Shown here: positions 1-10,969 of the stretch, piece after piece
How positions within the stretch are numbered: the first letter of the stretch is position 1
How the letters are laid out: each line of letters starts with the position of its first letter
NCBI GenBank assembly: GCA_030544235.1
Contig: CM060463.1
Location: forward strand, 18,415,690-18,479,689
Length of the DNA: 64,000 bases
From: Lepturacanthus savala
Lineage: Eukaryota; Chordata; Actinopteri; Scombriformes; Trichiuridae
Direction: 5' to 3'
Made by a program: the position numbers and the translations under genes
The notes under the pieces: model-generated
The model's input: the letters and a program-made list of their open reading frames with translations, nothing else
Database searches by the model: none
What the model was told of the DNA's origin: nothing

Positions 1-950
1 CCCCCAACTGCTTGTAAGCGTCTTGTAACAAATAATTAGACTTTTACAGGATATTTAAATGGCTTACCCAGTTTCATGCATTAACCTGCATTCTAACAAA
101 AATCTGTATATATGAATATCTTCAACAAATAGCTGTCATTATCTATGACTGTAAATCACATTACAGAATCCCAGCGCATTCAGGTTTTCAAGGAAATGTG
201 CTGTGTACTTATATGCACAGTATGTTTAGGGCTTAATGGCACTTATTCAGTCCTTATTCACCACTGAGTATGTAGTTGACACACTTCTAAGAAACATATC
301 AGTATGGCAAAGGAGGGAGTCTTGGTCAATATGTACTGTAATAATGTTTTTATATCCACACCCTGTGGGTATAAAAGCAGACGGCAGATTGCAGATGGCT
401 ACATCAAATATATTTCACAGTGCACAGCAGAAACAGTGAGCACTATGAGGAGCTGCAGGTGGACTCTTGTATACAGATTTAAAGGGAAAAGTGCAGGAAC
501 AACAAAATGACTGCGTGTCTCTTCATTTCAAGAATTCCCCTCCCAAACTGGTGAACAAGATGAGCGACTGCAATAAGATCTTCAAGACTGTGGTCTATTT
601 TGAGAATAGAGCCAGAGGGAGGACTGTCATTCAGCGAGTCCTTGATATTAAGAAGGAAAAATGAGAGCGGAAAGGAGATTGAAGTGAGGGGAGAAAGAAA
701 AACACAACAAGCACATTCAAAGTCATGCTGAAGCCCTAATTGAGTTATGCAGATTGCGTGTGTTGATTGTGAGGCGTTTTGAGATGCTTTCCTGACGTCT
801 CCTGGGGATCGGAGCCGGGCGATAAAAACAGCATTAATGGAAGGAGATGAAAAATGCTCACACTGCCTCGTCTCTCTGGCAGCCATTTGTTTACCCAATT
901 TGAATAGGAAGAAATCTATCATAAGAGCCGGACTCGTTAACAGTCAGGAT
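1..950. other. Unique non-coding sequence
   Basis: No protein domain, repeat family or RNA gene is recognisable here. The 147-codon open frame on the minus strand (479-922) has no known motif and shows no supporting splice or promoter structure. The right half, from about 560, is less AT-rich and more complex than its surroundings and is listed separately as a possible conserved element. Confidence 0.5.
560..930. promoter_or_regulatory. Candidate conserved non-coding element
   Basis: This block is non-repetitive and holds homeodomain-type cores (CTAATTG, GCATTAATGG) and a GATAAAAA box in balanced-composition sequence. That texture is typical of vertebrate developmental enhancers. This is inference only, since conservation cannot be measured from one sequence. 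It could equally be ordinary unique DNA. Confidence 0.2.
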
Positions 951-954
951 GACT

Positions 955-1140
955 CAGTTATGGATCCATTGCAGAGCTCTGTAGCGTCAAACCCCTCATA
1001 GAGCTGGGGTAGGTTGGAGAAAGGCAAGTTTACTACAAGCACAGGAGGGGTGTCTACATGGATTCAGGGGCAGATTCTATTAACTTCCGCACCTGTTCTG
1101 ACTTCACAACCAGAGCCATTTCTAAATGGAGAGGATCACA
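955..1140 (+). mobile_element. Fragment of MITE related to the 38.5-kb copy
   Basis: The segment aligns by eye with 38585-38760. Shared blocks include AGAGCTGGGGT, CTACATGGATT, ACTTCACAACCAGAGCC (versus CATCACAACAGGAACC) and ATTTCTAAAT, in the same order and spacing. The terminal GGGGCCCTATTTT blocks of the complete copy are missing, so this is an internal fragment of the same non-autonomous family, clearly diverged. Confidence 0.55.
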
Positions 1141-1234
1141 GACAACAAGGCTGCAAACCACAAGTGATTTTGATCTATTGGCAGGTGATTGTCATTAGAT
1201 GACAACTGTGTAGGCAAAAAAGTCAAGGAATACA

Positions 1235-1415
1235 TCTCCCACTGTGGGTAGAAGTAGGTTCACTGTGGGGCAGTGTGAGTCAGGAAAAGTCAACCCCACA
1301 CTCATCCCTCATAGGATGTGTGGGTTAGCCCATATGGGACCCACAGAGGTTTTGCCCTTTTTGATCCCTATGAGGGTTTTCTGTGGGCAAGCCAATGTGG
1401 GCTTGTAAATTTACT
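1235..1415. repeat. Internally repetitive CCCACA/TGTGGG segment
   Basis: The motifs CACTGTGGG, CCCACAGAGG, CCATATGGG and GATGTGTGGG recur in both orientations, and the 10-bp palindrome CCCATATGGG lies near 1331-1340. It reads like a short non-autonomous element of a type seen scattered in teleost genomes. I cannot place its ends or name a family. Confidence 0.35.
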
Positions 1416-1419
1416 TGAT

Positions 1420-3500
1420 TTCATTTCTAGAGGATATAATTTAAAAATTATACCCCGCCCACTCAATTTAACAAGCTGAAAAGCCTTAAAAGGGGTATGG
1501 TAAAGGTTCAGCAGTCAGTGAAATTAGATTAAATTAATAAGCAATCTAAATTACACTTTTTAAAGATGTGAGACATAAGTCACAGACATGAAAAGAGCAT
1601 AATCAGTTTTCACTCAACACTTTCGGTTTCACACTGGTACTTTTTTCAAATTAAAAGCCCTCTAGCTTTTCTGTACAAATAAATTTCTTAACAAAGCTTT
1701 TATTGTGACGGTCATAATCAAAGGCACACTCGATAAAGAAAGATTATTATTAGTGTTGTTGCAAGAGAAACAGTGATGCCTTGCAGCAGAAATGCAGCAT
1801 GTGTGGATGCCACATGCATGTACAAGACAAAGCAGTTGAGCAATGCACACACCTTGACAAAAGTTCATCATTTGCTGTGGAGTCAAGCGGACCGAGACCA
1901 CCTCCTTTTGGAGGTCTTGGTCCGGGTGATTTAGTGTGCACCTGAGTGCAACTGATGTTTTCATATCAATGAAAATGAACCAAACTAAGTGCATTTGGTT
2001 TGAATAGACCATGTGTGCATACCAACTGTTGTTGTGAAAGTGCCCTGAGTAGACAGACTAATCGAGTTATTAACATAGATCAACTTAACTGTGCATTGGA
2101 TGGGAATCAAACTGAATTGGGTCCTTCAGTTAAGTGGTTTCATCATTTAAAATAGAGTCAAATATATTGATAACATCATCAGGGAATAGATTTAGTGCCG
2201 CAGCACTATATTGGACATTTTGGGGGGGCCCCCCGCCACAAAATGGTTTCATCCACCTACAAACAGCAGCTGGCGACAAGTGTAAAATCAATGAGCCCAG
2301 ATTGAATCGGTCAAATGCATCAATTCAGGTTGTGATTAAAGAACTAGTCATCAACACAATCTGGTCTGATTTGAGTTTGTTTCATTTTTAAATGTTGTTT
2401 TCTTCTCAATTGCTTCATGCACTGGCATGGATAGGGGCCCACTGACATTAAGAGTATACAGGACCCAGAATTTGGTGCTATACCCCTTGATTCAAGAAAC
2501 ATTGCATTACTCAATTACGTTAACAAAACAAAGCAGATGAAAGGTTAAGACAAAACCAAAAACACAGGCTTTTGCAAATAAGTGAAACCTGTAGTGAAGT
2601 GAAGAGCACACTTCAGCTGCCTTTGAGCTGCTCAGAGATTCGATTCCTCAGCGTAATGCTACAATATCTACACAAGACTCAAACACTATCACTGCATTCC
2701 AATGCTGTTATCCAGGGAGGCCGAGTGCTGAGGAAAACATATGGTCCTATCTACAACACTGCAAAAAGGAAAAAAAAAAAAAAAAAAACGCCAATAGAAA
2801 ACTCTGCTGATAGGCACCTTCAGAAATTTTATGTACACTCAGATCTCTGGGGATAGGAGTATTGTATATGCAAAGCTTTTTATTGGCTCTGCTTCTGCCA
2901 CATCTATACAGTATATAGCTTTTATAGGGTGGCCATGAGCATGAGGGGACAATGGTTCTGAGTTAAAGTAAAAAGATTTGTGTAGGTGTCCTGTGTGTGT
3001 GTGCAAAAAAAAGAGTCTGGTATGTATTGAGAATTGATTTTGACAGTTAATTGAAGGGTGTGCTTATCTTGAAGCAGCTGCCTCCTGTATTTTTCCCACT
3101 GCAGTCATCATCTGCATACGGTATTAACTCCCGCTACCTGAACATAAAATGAAGCCCTGCAAGAGATAAGCTGGCTGTTTTACTGCCATCTCACCGGAGG
3201 AGAGAGAAAACTTTTCTCCAGAAGAGGAAGTGAAATTAGCATTTAAATAGCAACGCACATTCTATAATCTGACTTGATTTGATGCAACAGCCATTGACAC
3301 ACAGTATAACCAGAAAAAAAAAGAGAAAACAATCAAGACAAGGAGAAGGGGGTAGAGAAGAAGAGAAAGGATCATCCAAGCAGCTAAAAAAAAATATGTG
3401 GATTTCTTCTCCTAATGTCTAAGACAGTGTTTATTTATCTCAGGAAGGTGTCGCTGTGGCAGGAGTTGTTATCCACCTTCATCTACTTGCAATACAAAGC
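1420..3500. other. Unique non-coding sequence with short simple repeats
   Basis: No coding signal is seen. It contains a GC-hairpin (2216-2245), a 19-base poly(A) run at 2770-2788, and a more complex stretch at about 3060-3260 that could be regulatory. Short open frames here show no domains. Confidence 0.45.
2216..2245. repeat. Palindrome CATTTTG / GGGGGG-CCCCCC / CAAAATG
   Basis: The arms CATTTTG (2216-2222) and CAAAATG (2239-2245) are perfect reverse complements. They enclose a run of seven G followed by six C, so the strand could fold into an almost continuous hairpin with a small GCCA bulge. No function is evident. It may be the fused ends of a small foldback element. Confidence 0.6.
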
Positions 3501-3502
3501 TA

Positions 3503-3560
3503 TAAAGGGGCCCTACTTTGCTCTTTTCACAGATTAATATTTTAATTTTAGCGGTCTATT
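3503..3560 (+). mobile_element. Left end of a GGGGCCC-type MITE
   Basis: The sequence AAAGGGGCCCTACTTTG followed by a T-rich stretch matches the left terminus of the complete MITE at 38479. No matching right terminus is seen nearby, so the copy is truncated or decayed. Confidence 0.45.
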
Positions 3561-4890
3561 TATAACAATTTGCATCCATTTATAGTCCAAAAGCATCTAG
3601 TTGTCTCTACCATAAACTCTGCAGTGGTTAAATTTTAAAATTTATTTTCTTACTCTTATTAATTATTTGATTACCAAAAAAGGTGTGGGTAATATGGAGA
3701 CGCATGCTTATGTTTAACAGGTATAATGCTTGCCATGTTCACCACCTTCGTTTAGGATGTCAACATTAATACCAACTGTAGTACAAATTTATAATGTTGA
3801 TCTGAATTTAGCTCTATATTTCAAACCATGCCTGAATGTCTGTAACTACATATCACGGCTGCATATCTGTTGTTTCTCTCTGAACCAAAAATATCAACCT
3901 GCCAGTGGCAGAAATTAAAAAAAATATTAGTGGACCATAAAGGTTTTGCAGATTTTGTGCTAAACCATCTATATGTTTTTAAAATATTTCACTGGATAAA
4001 TGAAAGCATAAAGCAATGTTGATGTTGGTCAAGAAGTCAGTGAATGGACAGTCAGTAATTCTCTGGACACCCTGCATATCTGTAGAAGATTTCATGAAAA
4101 TATATCCAATAACAAATAATACAACATTTAATTCCACCCCTGAAGAAAGGCATTAAGAACATTAAGAACCATAGCATACTTCAGTTATTCTTAATTGGGA
4201 GTAGAATGTTTCAATGAGTTCATTTAATAGGGTGAAATCACACTGGAGGAATGAAATCTTAATTCAATGTTCCAACTGTCAAGAGAATTTTAAGCAATCT
4301 TTTAAAATCACAAACATGAAAAAGATAATTGAGTGTTTTTCCATCAGCTGGTTTGGAGCTAATAAATTAGTGTTGATTGTTCTGAAGGTGGTGGTATAGA
4401 CCTATGTATGTGTATGTATGGTATGTTCTGCATGGCTGTAATAGAGAGTAGAATTCAAAAAACCTTAGAAAATTGCAGGCATTTGTTGTTGAAAAAGTTG
4501 TAATAATTCTTTCATGTCAGCTACTATTGACCAAGAAATGCATATTGTTGAGTGTCCGTCAAGAGTTATTCCACAAATTTTGCCATTTCCATCGACCTCT
4601 AATGTGATACTTCAAAATGTGTGTTTATGCATATGTTGATGGAAACATGATTAGTGTCTGTTAAAGCCAAAGAACAAAGTGAAAGTCAACAAACATGAAA
4701 ATGTAATGTCTTAATGACACTCAAATCAACTACCCTAATGATTAATATTGCTGTTTGAATTTGTGGTCATGATGTGTACATAATAAAATGTGTACATGAT
4801 ATAAATGACATAATGAGGCTAAAAAGTGAGGAAGGACAGCTTAGTCCTCAGGTCCTCCAGATGAATCTCCTCTTACCATGTTCCTCTCAC
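3561..4890. other. AT-rich unique non-coding sequence
   Basis: No domains, long repeats or RNA genes are visible. It has short A/T runs and TGTATG microrepeats (about 4401-4425). Open frames are short and frame-random. Confidence 0.45.
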
Positions 4891-4894
4891 GCAT

Positions 4895-5250
4895 CTATGC
4901 CCCCCCCCCAATGAATATACTTAATCATGACTTTGGCACTGGAGCAGAATTATTCATGAGCTATTGAAATGAGAGCACTGAGCCATTAATCAGATAGTGG
5001 TAACTGCCACGGATGAGGCCAGTACCTATTAAAATGTATGTCCTTTTAATTTGGCCGTGTGGCGCCGGCAAATAGGAGCATACATGCCTCAACCTCCCTT
5101 TAATAGTCTGTCATTTACATTCAAAGGAAAGGGCCTGAGCCAAGGGCACGTGACGGTGATCAAGGTCAGCGATGCAGCCGTTGTTTTGTGTTTACTGAAC
5201 ATGAGCCACAGTCTGCTTACATGGGGTGATAATTGATTAATTAATTTATC
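4895..5250. promoter_or_regulatory. Candidate conserved non-coding element
   Basis: This is complex unique sequence beginning just after a C9 run. It has homeodomain cores (TTAATCATG, CATTAATCAG, GATAATTGATTAATTAA), an E-box-like CACGTG (about 5147) and a CpG-containing GGCGCCGGC. The cluster of transcription-factor-like motifs in repeat-free sequence suggests an enhancer. This is inference, not proof. Confidence 0.25.
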
Positions 5251-5439
5251 AGAGGGGACAGTACACAGCACACACAGAAGTGTACCACAATTGCCAAACT
5301 GTAAATACGGTTACTTTCAAATGGCATCCATTATTTTGATAACTGAAATAGGCAATTGCAACATGTTTAGTCACATATTATCAAAGAAAATGGTTTGATA
5401 TTAATTTATATTGCCCTATACAGAAGTTTGGATGTACAA

Positions 5440-5695
5440 AGCATACTGGATCATAGAAGATTTCCCTTTAACAGCCAACACCAACTTCTTCCATCTAGAC
5501 ACAGGTACACAATGTTACTCCATTCCATAGGGCTTGTTCATTCCTACATGAACATTGACATGTGCCCTGTGTGACATTAATGTGATGTCTTGTTGTCTTG
5601 TAATATTGTTCATTTCTTCTATTGTTGTCTGTGGTTGGCAACCTATGGTTGTACAGAACAATACTCCTAATGGACAAATAAATACTCATTCATTG
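5440..5695 (+). repeat. Possible LINE 3' tail
   Basis: The stretch TTGTACAGAACAATACTCC followed by GACAAATAAATACTCATTC looks like the 3' end of a fish L2/CR1-type LINE, which usually ends in AATAAA-like sequence and a short microsatellite. No coding part is attached. Weak call. Confidence 0.2.
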
Positions 5696-5714
5696 AAGTA
5701 TTAGGATCATAACT

Positions 5715-6015
5715 AGCGTAATCACCACGGCAGAGTTCTGCCAACTGCTCATTCAGTTATTGACAATCCATTGACCAGCAGGAACCACAAATAGCCACTA
5801 AAAGCTATTGTGCAAATTTTGTAAGTGGGATCAGCCCCAAAATTAAATGGCGTCATCCTTGGCCAATTCTATGCCATACCACCAAGTTTCACAAAAAATG
5901 GCCCAGTAGTTTTCCATAATCCTCTTTACAGATAAACAAACAGACAAATGGCACTGAAAACAATACCTTCTTTTGCGAAAGTAATTATACCAATGCTGTA
6001 GCAGGATAACACTCT
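5715..6015 (+). repeat. Dispersed LINE-tail-like repeat, copy 1
   Basis: It shares ordered blocks with 23255-23425, 24530-24705 and 44235-44420: GCAGAGTTCTGCCAACTGCTC, CATTGACCAGCAG, AAGTGGGATC, TTGGCCAATTCTA and a terminal ACAGATAAACAAACAGACAAATGGCAC. The final ACAGACAAACAAA-type stretch resembles 3' tails of RTE/Rex-type fish LINEs. This is the fullest copy in the window. Family name is uncertain. Confidence 0.55.
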
Positions 6016-6019
6016 CCAA

Positions 6020-7215
6020 ATAAATAAAGTCATGGCAGCAGGCAGCAGGCACTTATCCTTGTTGTTTTGTTCTTTTGTTTGTTAATAATCTAACAGTCCA
6101 TCAGTGTTTATTCCTCCTTTGACTGTGCTGGAAAAGAGCAGGAAAGGAATATGAGGCAAGATACTGGAACTAGTTTTAGTTGCCTAACTTAGATTTGAGC
6201 CAGTCTAGAGTCACACAGTTTATAATTTCAGACTCAACATAAAAAAAAACATAAAGACTCAGAGGGTCTCATGCAGACCCTTTGATTTGAAAGTTTTTCT
6301 TTAACTTCCTTGAGTATCCAATGTAAAAGTTTGTTATTTAAAACTGTGTCATGAATAAATTAATTTGCTTTTGTTTCCAGTATAAAATAATAACCATTTA
6401 AATTCCCACTAATTATGAATGCACCATCTAACAGGATGTAATCACGTGACATGTGCGACTGTGGAGAATTTAGTGTATATTGCTGAGTCAGAATGACACA
6501 GTGGTTATATTTTGAGTGTAAAGATAAAAGGTGACCAATAAGAAGTTCAGCATTTCTCAAACCTTGTAAACCAAGTAACGTCACTACCTCAGAAAAGGAT
6601 TAGTTTAATAAGTACTAAATTAATATCAATCCATACTTATACATATCATATTCAGAGACATATTGAAGCAGTTTTAGATTTGTGAATATTTTATTTTAAA
6701 TCTGAAAAATGGGATGATTTGATTTGAGTTTGCTACTAGAAATTCTCTGTTCCATATCTTTCCATTTTGTTACAGTTGTCACCTAGAGCTCCTCCTTGTT
6801 AAATACAAAGATCAATTATTTAACTAAATATACCTCGTATGTGTAATTCAATCTAGAGGTGATCTAATGTAGTGTGGATTTAGAAATATCCCTTTATCTT
6901 CTGTTTTAATAAGATAATTAAAATTCCATGAATCTGCAATTGTTAACAATACGCTTTTTTATTAAGGCTTTTTTGAGTGTCCAACACTTTCTTAAGTTTA
7001 AATGATGCCAACATGTAGAATCAGGTGTTACATTATTTGATTAACTATAAATGGGAAGCTAACGTCTGTATTGTCCTTCCATTCCTCAGTAACTCAACAA
7101 ATGAGGTAGTTTGTGCTAGTTTCTTCTGCAAACCATATAGCGCTATATACTATTTTCAATACACTTAACTCTTACAGATTTGAAGAACACCAGATGAACA
7201 ACACTGTCATCAATG
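6020..7215. other. AT-rich unique non-coding sequence
   Basis: I see no gene, domain or recognisable repeat. Short open frames have random-looking composition. Confidence 0.45.
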
Positions 7216-7219
7216 AACC

Positions 7220-8520
7220 ACAACAGCCTTTAATCACACATTTCACAAAGACTCATGTGGGCCAGTATAGCATGTCTCATTTATAGCTGGAAGATATTAC
7301 TAATGTAATTCTACATGGTCATTAACTGCAACTTGCCCCCATCTATTGTGGAAAACAAGGCATTTCTTTTGTCACTTTCTAAAAGCAGCTGATCGTAAAT
7401 ATGCACCAGTATGTCACAGAACCTTGACATCAAAAGTAGAGATCCTTGCTGAAGAGAGACGGTCACATTTAAAAACTCAAATTCGGGGTGTGCTTTCCTA
7501 TTGAACAAGAATGTGAAGCATATGACTGATCATCTTGATGACCCAAAACTGAACTGTGGAAGATCAGCTAACAGTAGCTTGCCTGTGTTTTATACATGCT
7601 CTATCTGGTGGTGGGAGATGTGTTGAGAGAAACCAAAGTGACAGCTCTAAGCCATCAAAACTTAGCTCACTGCTGCACACAAGAAGCACAACATTTAAGG
7701 ATCAGTTTGATGCTGAATTTGGAGAGCAAAGAGGCATTCCTGCTGCTGTCAACACAAAATGGAACTCGAAACTGAGGCAAGTGAAAGCACTTCCCCAACA
7801 TGATCAACTAAAGCTCTTTGATCACAAGGAGCTGTGATTCAAAAATAATAGGAGAATCTGTTGAAGGGCATGCTATCTTGAAAATAAATAGAGAGGCAAC
7901 AGATTTGACAATAAATACTACTACAGGGTGAGAAGGTGTTCACCATCAGCCCTCGTGTTCCCCTGTCCCCTCTCTATGAATCACCACCTTCGTTTTCTCA
8001 GCAGCTCATTGAAAAAGCCTCCAGGTGTCCCTGCACAAACGATTTCTTGGAATCTTCATTAATGTGGAGATTGCCACAAGACAAGATGACCTCACTGCCC
8101 CCTTTTCAGATCTAGTCTGCCTCAAAGAAGCTGACTTGGATCCAGCTTTTTCTCTGATGTGGGTGGAGCCCCATGTGCTGGTCAGTCATGTGGTCAAGGC
8201 AGAGGTAGCACAAAGTGAAAGGTCAGTATTATTAAGTTTATTATACCATTTTCTATCATAATTTGATATAACTGACAACAGCCATATTACTTTTTTTCCA
8301 GTTCAACCCACTGCATCAACTGTGCCTTTTATTGGTGAAGGGCAGCAAGATGAACTTGGACAAGGCTATTTTGCTGTATATTATAAGAAGCAGAAGAAGG
8401 ACATTTGGGCCAATTCAGCAATGCAGCCAAGTCAGTACTTTGACATAGCTGAAGGACACAGTGCCCTCTTGTTCTAGGCAAGGAGGTGTCAATGGTCATC
8501 AGGGTTTTGGGAGCGCCAGC
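7220..8520 (+). pseudogene. Decayed hAT transposase (ZBED-like family)
   Basis: Pieces of one hAT transposase occur in order on the plus strand but in changing frames. FLKAADRKYAPVCHRTLTSK lies at about 7378-7440. A block ending KLSSLLHTRSTTFKDQF, then GIPAAVNTKWNSKLRQVKAL, lies at 7556-7837. HKRFLGIFINVEIATRQDD and LDPAFSLMWVEPHVLVSHVV lie at 8025-8220. QPTASTVPFIGEG and MQPSQYFDIAEGHSALLF lie at about 8306-8477. These match fish ZBED-type hAT proteins as I know them. Stops, frameshifts and a missing middle show it is dead. The N-terminal BED finger and the C-terminal dimerisation block are not found. Confidence 0.8.
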
Positions 8521-8592
8521 CTCAAATGCTCCAACTGATTTTTGGTCAATTTGGTGTTTTGAAAACGCAATCCATATTGATGAAATATTTGA

Positions 8593-8645
8593 AATTTAGA
8601 TGTTATGGGACTTGAGACTTGCAAAATGGTGACTTGGTCCCACCT
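8593..8645 (-). mobile_element. hAT-type terminal fragment ending CCCACCTCTG
   Basis: The stretch GACTTGAGACTTGCAAAATGG then GACTTGGTCCCACCTCTG resembles the end of a common teleost repeat whose outer bases read CAGAGGTGGG on the minus strand, a hAT-style terminus. No partner end is visible nearby. Confidence 0.4.
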
Positions 8646-10600
8646 CTGGGGAAAACAAAAATGTAGACATAATGTAACAATACTTTAGTACAATAAACAC
8701 ATTGAATATATTCTCTATCCACATGCCTCCATCAGATGGTAAACACAGCGGTTGCCTGTACAGCATTTCAATAGAAGCTGAACACGTCAAAATAGGAGCA
8801 CAGTGAAACCTGTAGGCCGTGTGTTTCGCACTTCTCTTTTTATTTATTTGATTTTTGCCGAGGGCTTGAAGGCTTCGACCAGATGGACAGCTCACTGTTC
8901 TGTTACAGTGTTGATGGATATGTCATGTGAAAAGCATCTGGCGGTTTAATGTGATGCCTTCTGACATGGAAACAAAGGGGAAGCTCTGTGTTTCCCCTTA
9001 GACACCACCGGCTACTGCTTTGCTGGACTGTGTGTGTATGTGGACATAAATAAATTATTTAACCGGTCTAAACATTTTGACCTTAAACTTCAGATAATCA
9101 GAGAATTTATCAAATTGGGAATTTAATTGAGGTGAGAGGTGGAGAGATTCTAAACTTTAAGCAGGAAATCCTACGTTATATATGACATTACAATAAGGAA
9201 ATAAATGAAAATTATACGTAAAGAAGTAAATTGCCTGAATGAAAGTAAAACGAAATATTATGTATATAATAATTAAAATATTTAGTAAAAAGCAGAAGAA
9301 GGACCTTTGATGATCGTGTGTCTAGATTAATCTGGTTATCTTCCTTTAGTTTTGATTAAACAATTTTCCCCACAATGTCAAATGAATAGTGAAAAACTGG
9401 CATCAGGTGGTCACCATGGTGATGTCGGACCCTCATATAAATGGTTTATAATAATACAAAACAGTTATTTAATATGATTTCCCCTCCTGAATGGGCACAT
9501 CAGCACATCTACTCACATCTCCCACCTATTAGCCAAACATACTGAAGGACTATGCTGCCTCTCTGTCCCAGTAGCACACTGCCGAGTGTAATCTCCTGCT
9601 TCATTCAGATAATAGATGTTGATGGTAGTGATCCTTAAGCGCAGGGGATTTACAAATTGATTAGAATGTTTAATTGATAATGAAAATCATGGCCAATTCT
9701 GATTATTAATTCACTAATTAACGGATGATTTGATGCCATAAAAATAATAGTAAAATATTGTTGGTTGGAAACTATGCTATGACGTCGCCTTATGGCAACA
9801 AACCCATTTTAGGCCTACAACACAGTAAGTCACCAGTATTAAAAATAAGTGGGGCCATCCAGAACAAATAGCAGTGTTTACATTTGTCATGTGACTTTTT
9901 GGATGTCATATTGAAGGCATTTTCCACAGACCTCTTCACAAGGAGGATTTTGCTCTATAAATATTGGCTAAAACATTGTTTTATGACATTTTTCACATGG
10001 AAAAAAAGACATACTAGAGAATAGGTGATTTAGTCTAATCATATGCAATTTATTGCATTGAACTTGTTTATTTAATAACAGTAAACTGTATAATTTTGTG
10101 TGTTGCCATTTGAAAACACTGCAACACTATGGAATTGCTGTTCTGGCATGTTGTTAGCATTTTGTGTTCATTTATAGCCCTATATCCAAAAGCATATTTT
10201 AAACGTTATGGACATAGGCTCTACAAACATTTAGAATAGTTACATTTTTAGATCCATCAAAGACAGACATTTGAATGTTAGTTGTAGTATGATTATTCAA
10301 AATTATGTTGGTGTACACACTATAGTAATGTACGTCCTACATTGCATCTTGTTATATTTGACACATTTTTCAATTTTAAATGTTATTACAATGTTATCAT
10401 ACTGTGATTACAATTTTAAAAATGAAAATGTCTCTCTTATTTTATTCATTTTTTAACCAACTGGCATTAGGGTATATACTCTGGCTTTTCAAAATTAGAT
10501 CAGTGTCAGTGGTATTTGACTGTATTTCTGTATGCATGGCTACTAATTACTGTAGTTATTTGGCTTAGAATGACCGGACTATTATTAACACAGGTTTGAA
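8646..10600. other. Mostly unique AT-rich non-coding sequence
   Basis: No coding signal is seen. The part from about 9480 to 9740 is more complex and is listed separately; the remainder is AT-rich with no recognised repeat family. Confidence 0.45.
9480..9740. promoter_or_regulatory. Candidate conserved non-coding element
   Basis: The block has dense homeodomain-type sites (AAATTGATTAG, TTTAATTGATAATG, GATTATTAATTCACTAATTAA) preceded by complex unique sequence. It is repeat-free as far as I can tell. Enhancer role is inferred from texture only. Confidence 0.22.
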
Positions 10601-10704
10601 TGGTCCCACAAAATGCTGCTGTTCACAAAGAAGAAGTCATAGCCAGTCTCCTTAGCAAATGCTTCTTTGAGTTTGCTCCCGTTTTATGTTGCAAGTTAAT
10701 GTTA

Positions 10705-10965
10705 CCTGTAGACGTGGAAGACAACAGATCTTAGTTTCACGCATGCTTCATTTTCCAGAACATGTTTGTGGAGGTGGTGAAGCAAATCGCTCGTGTTGCC
10801 TCCTGCAGCTACAACTTCAGCCTGACAACATTTATAGATTATGGATTTTTGATCAGCGTCAGATTTTTTAAAGCTGAAGTACTTCCACACAACTGACATA
10901 GAACCTTTTTTGGTAAACGTTCCTCTGTGTCTCTGACATTTTTTCTGGTGATGTTTACTGCTCAA
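10705..10965 (-). pseudogene. BED zinc-finger remnant of a hAT transposase
   Basis: The minus-strand frame reads SVVWKYFSFKKSDADQKS, then KCCQAEVVAAGGNTSDLL and HHLHKH. This is the BED-finger pattern of ZBED1-like hAT transposases (aromatic W/F, a Cys pair, then two His). The first of the two expected zinc-binding Cys reads as Tyr in the segment IIYKCC, so the finger should not fold normally. No catalytic domain follows on the minus side. It is a solitary, broken N-terminal piece. Confidence 0.7.
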
Positions 10966-10969
10966 CACA

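Noticed and set aside
479..922. 147-codon minus-strand frame
   Set aside because: No recognisable domain, no supporting splice or promoter pattern, and the block looks like non-coding conserved sequence.
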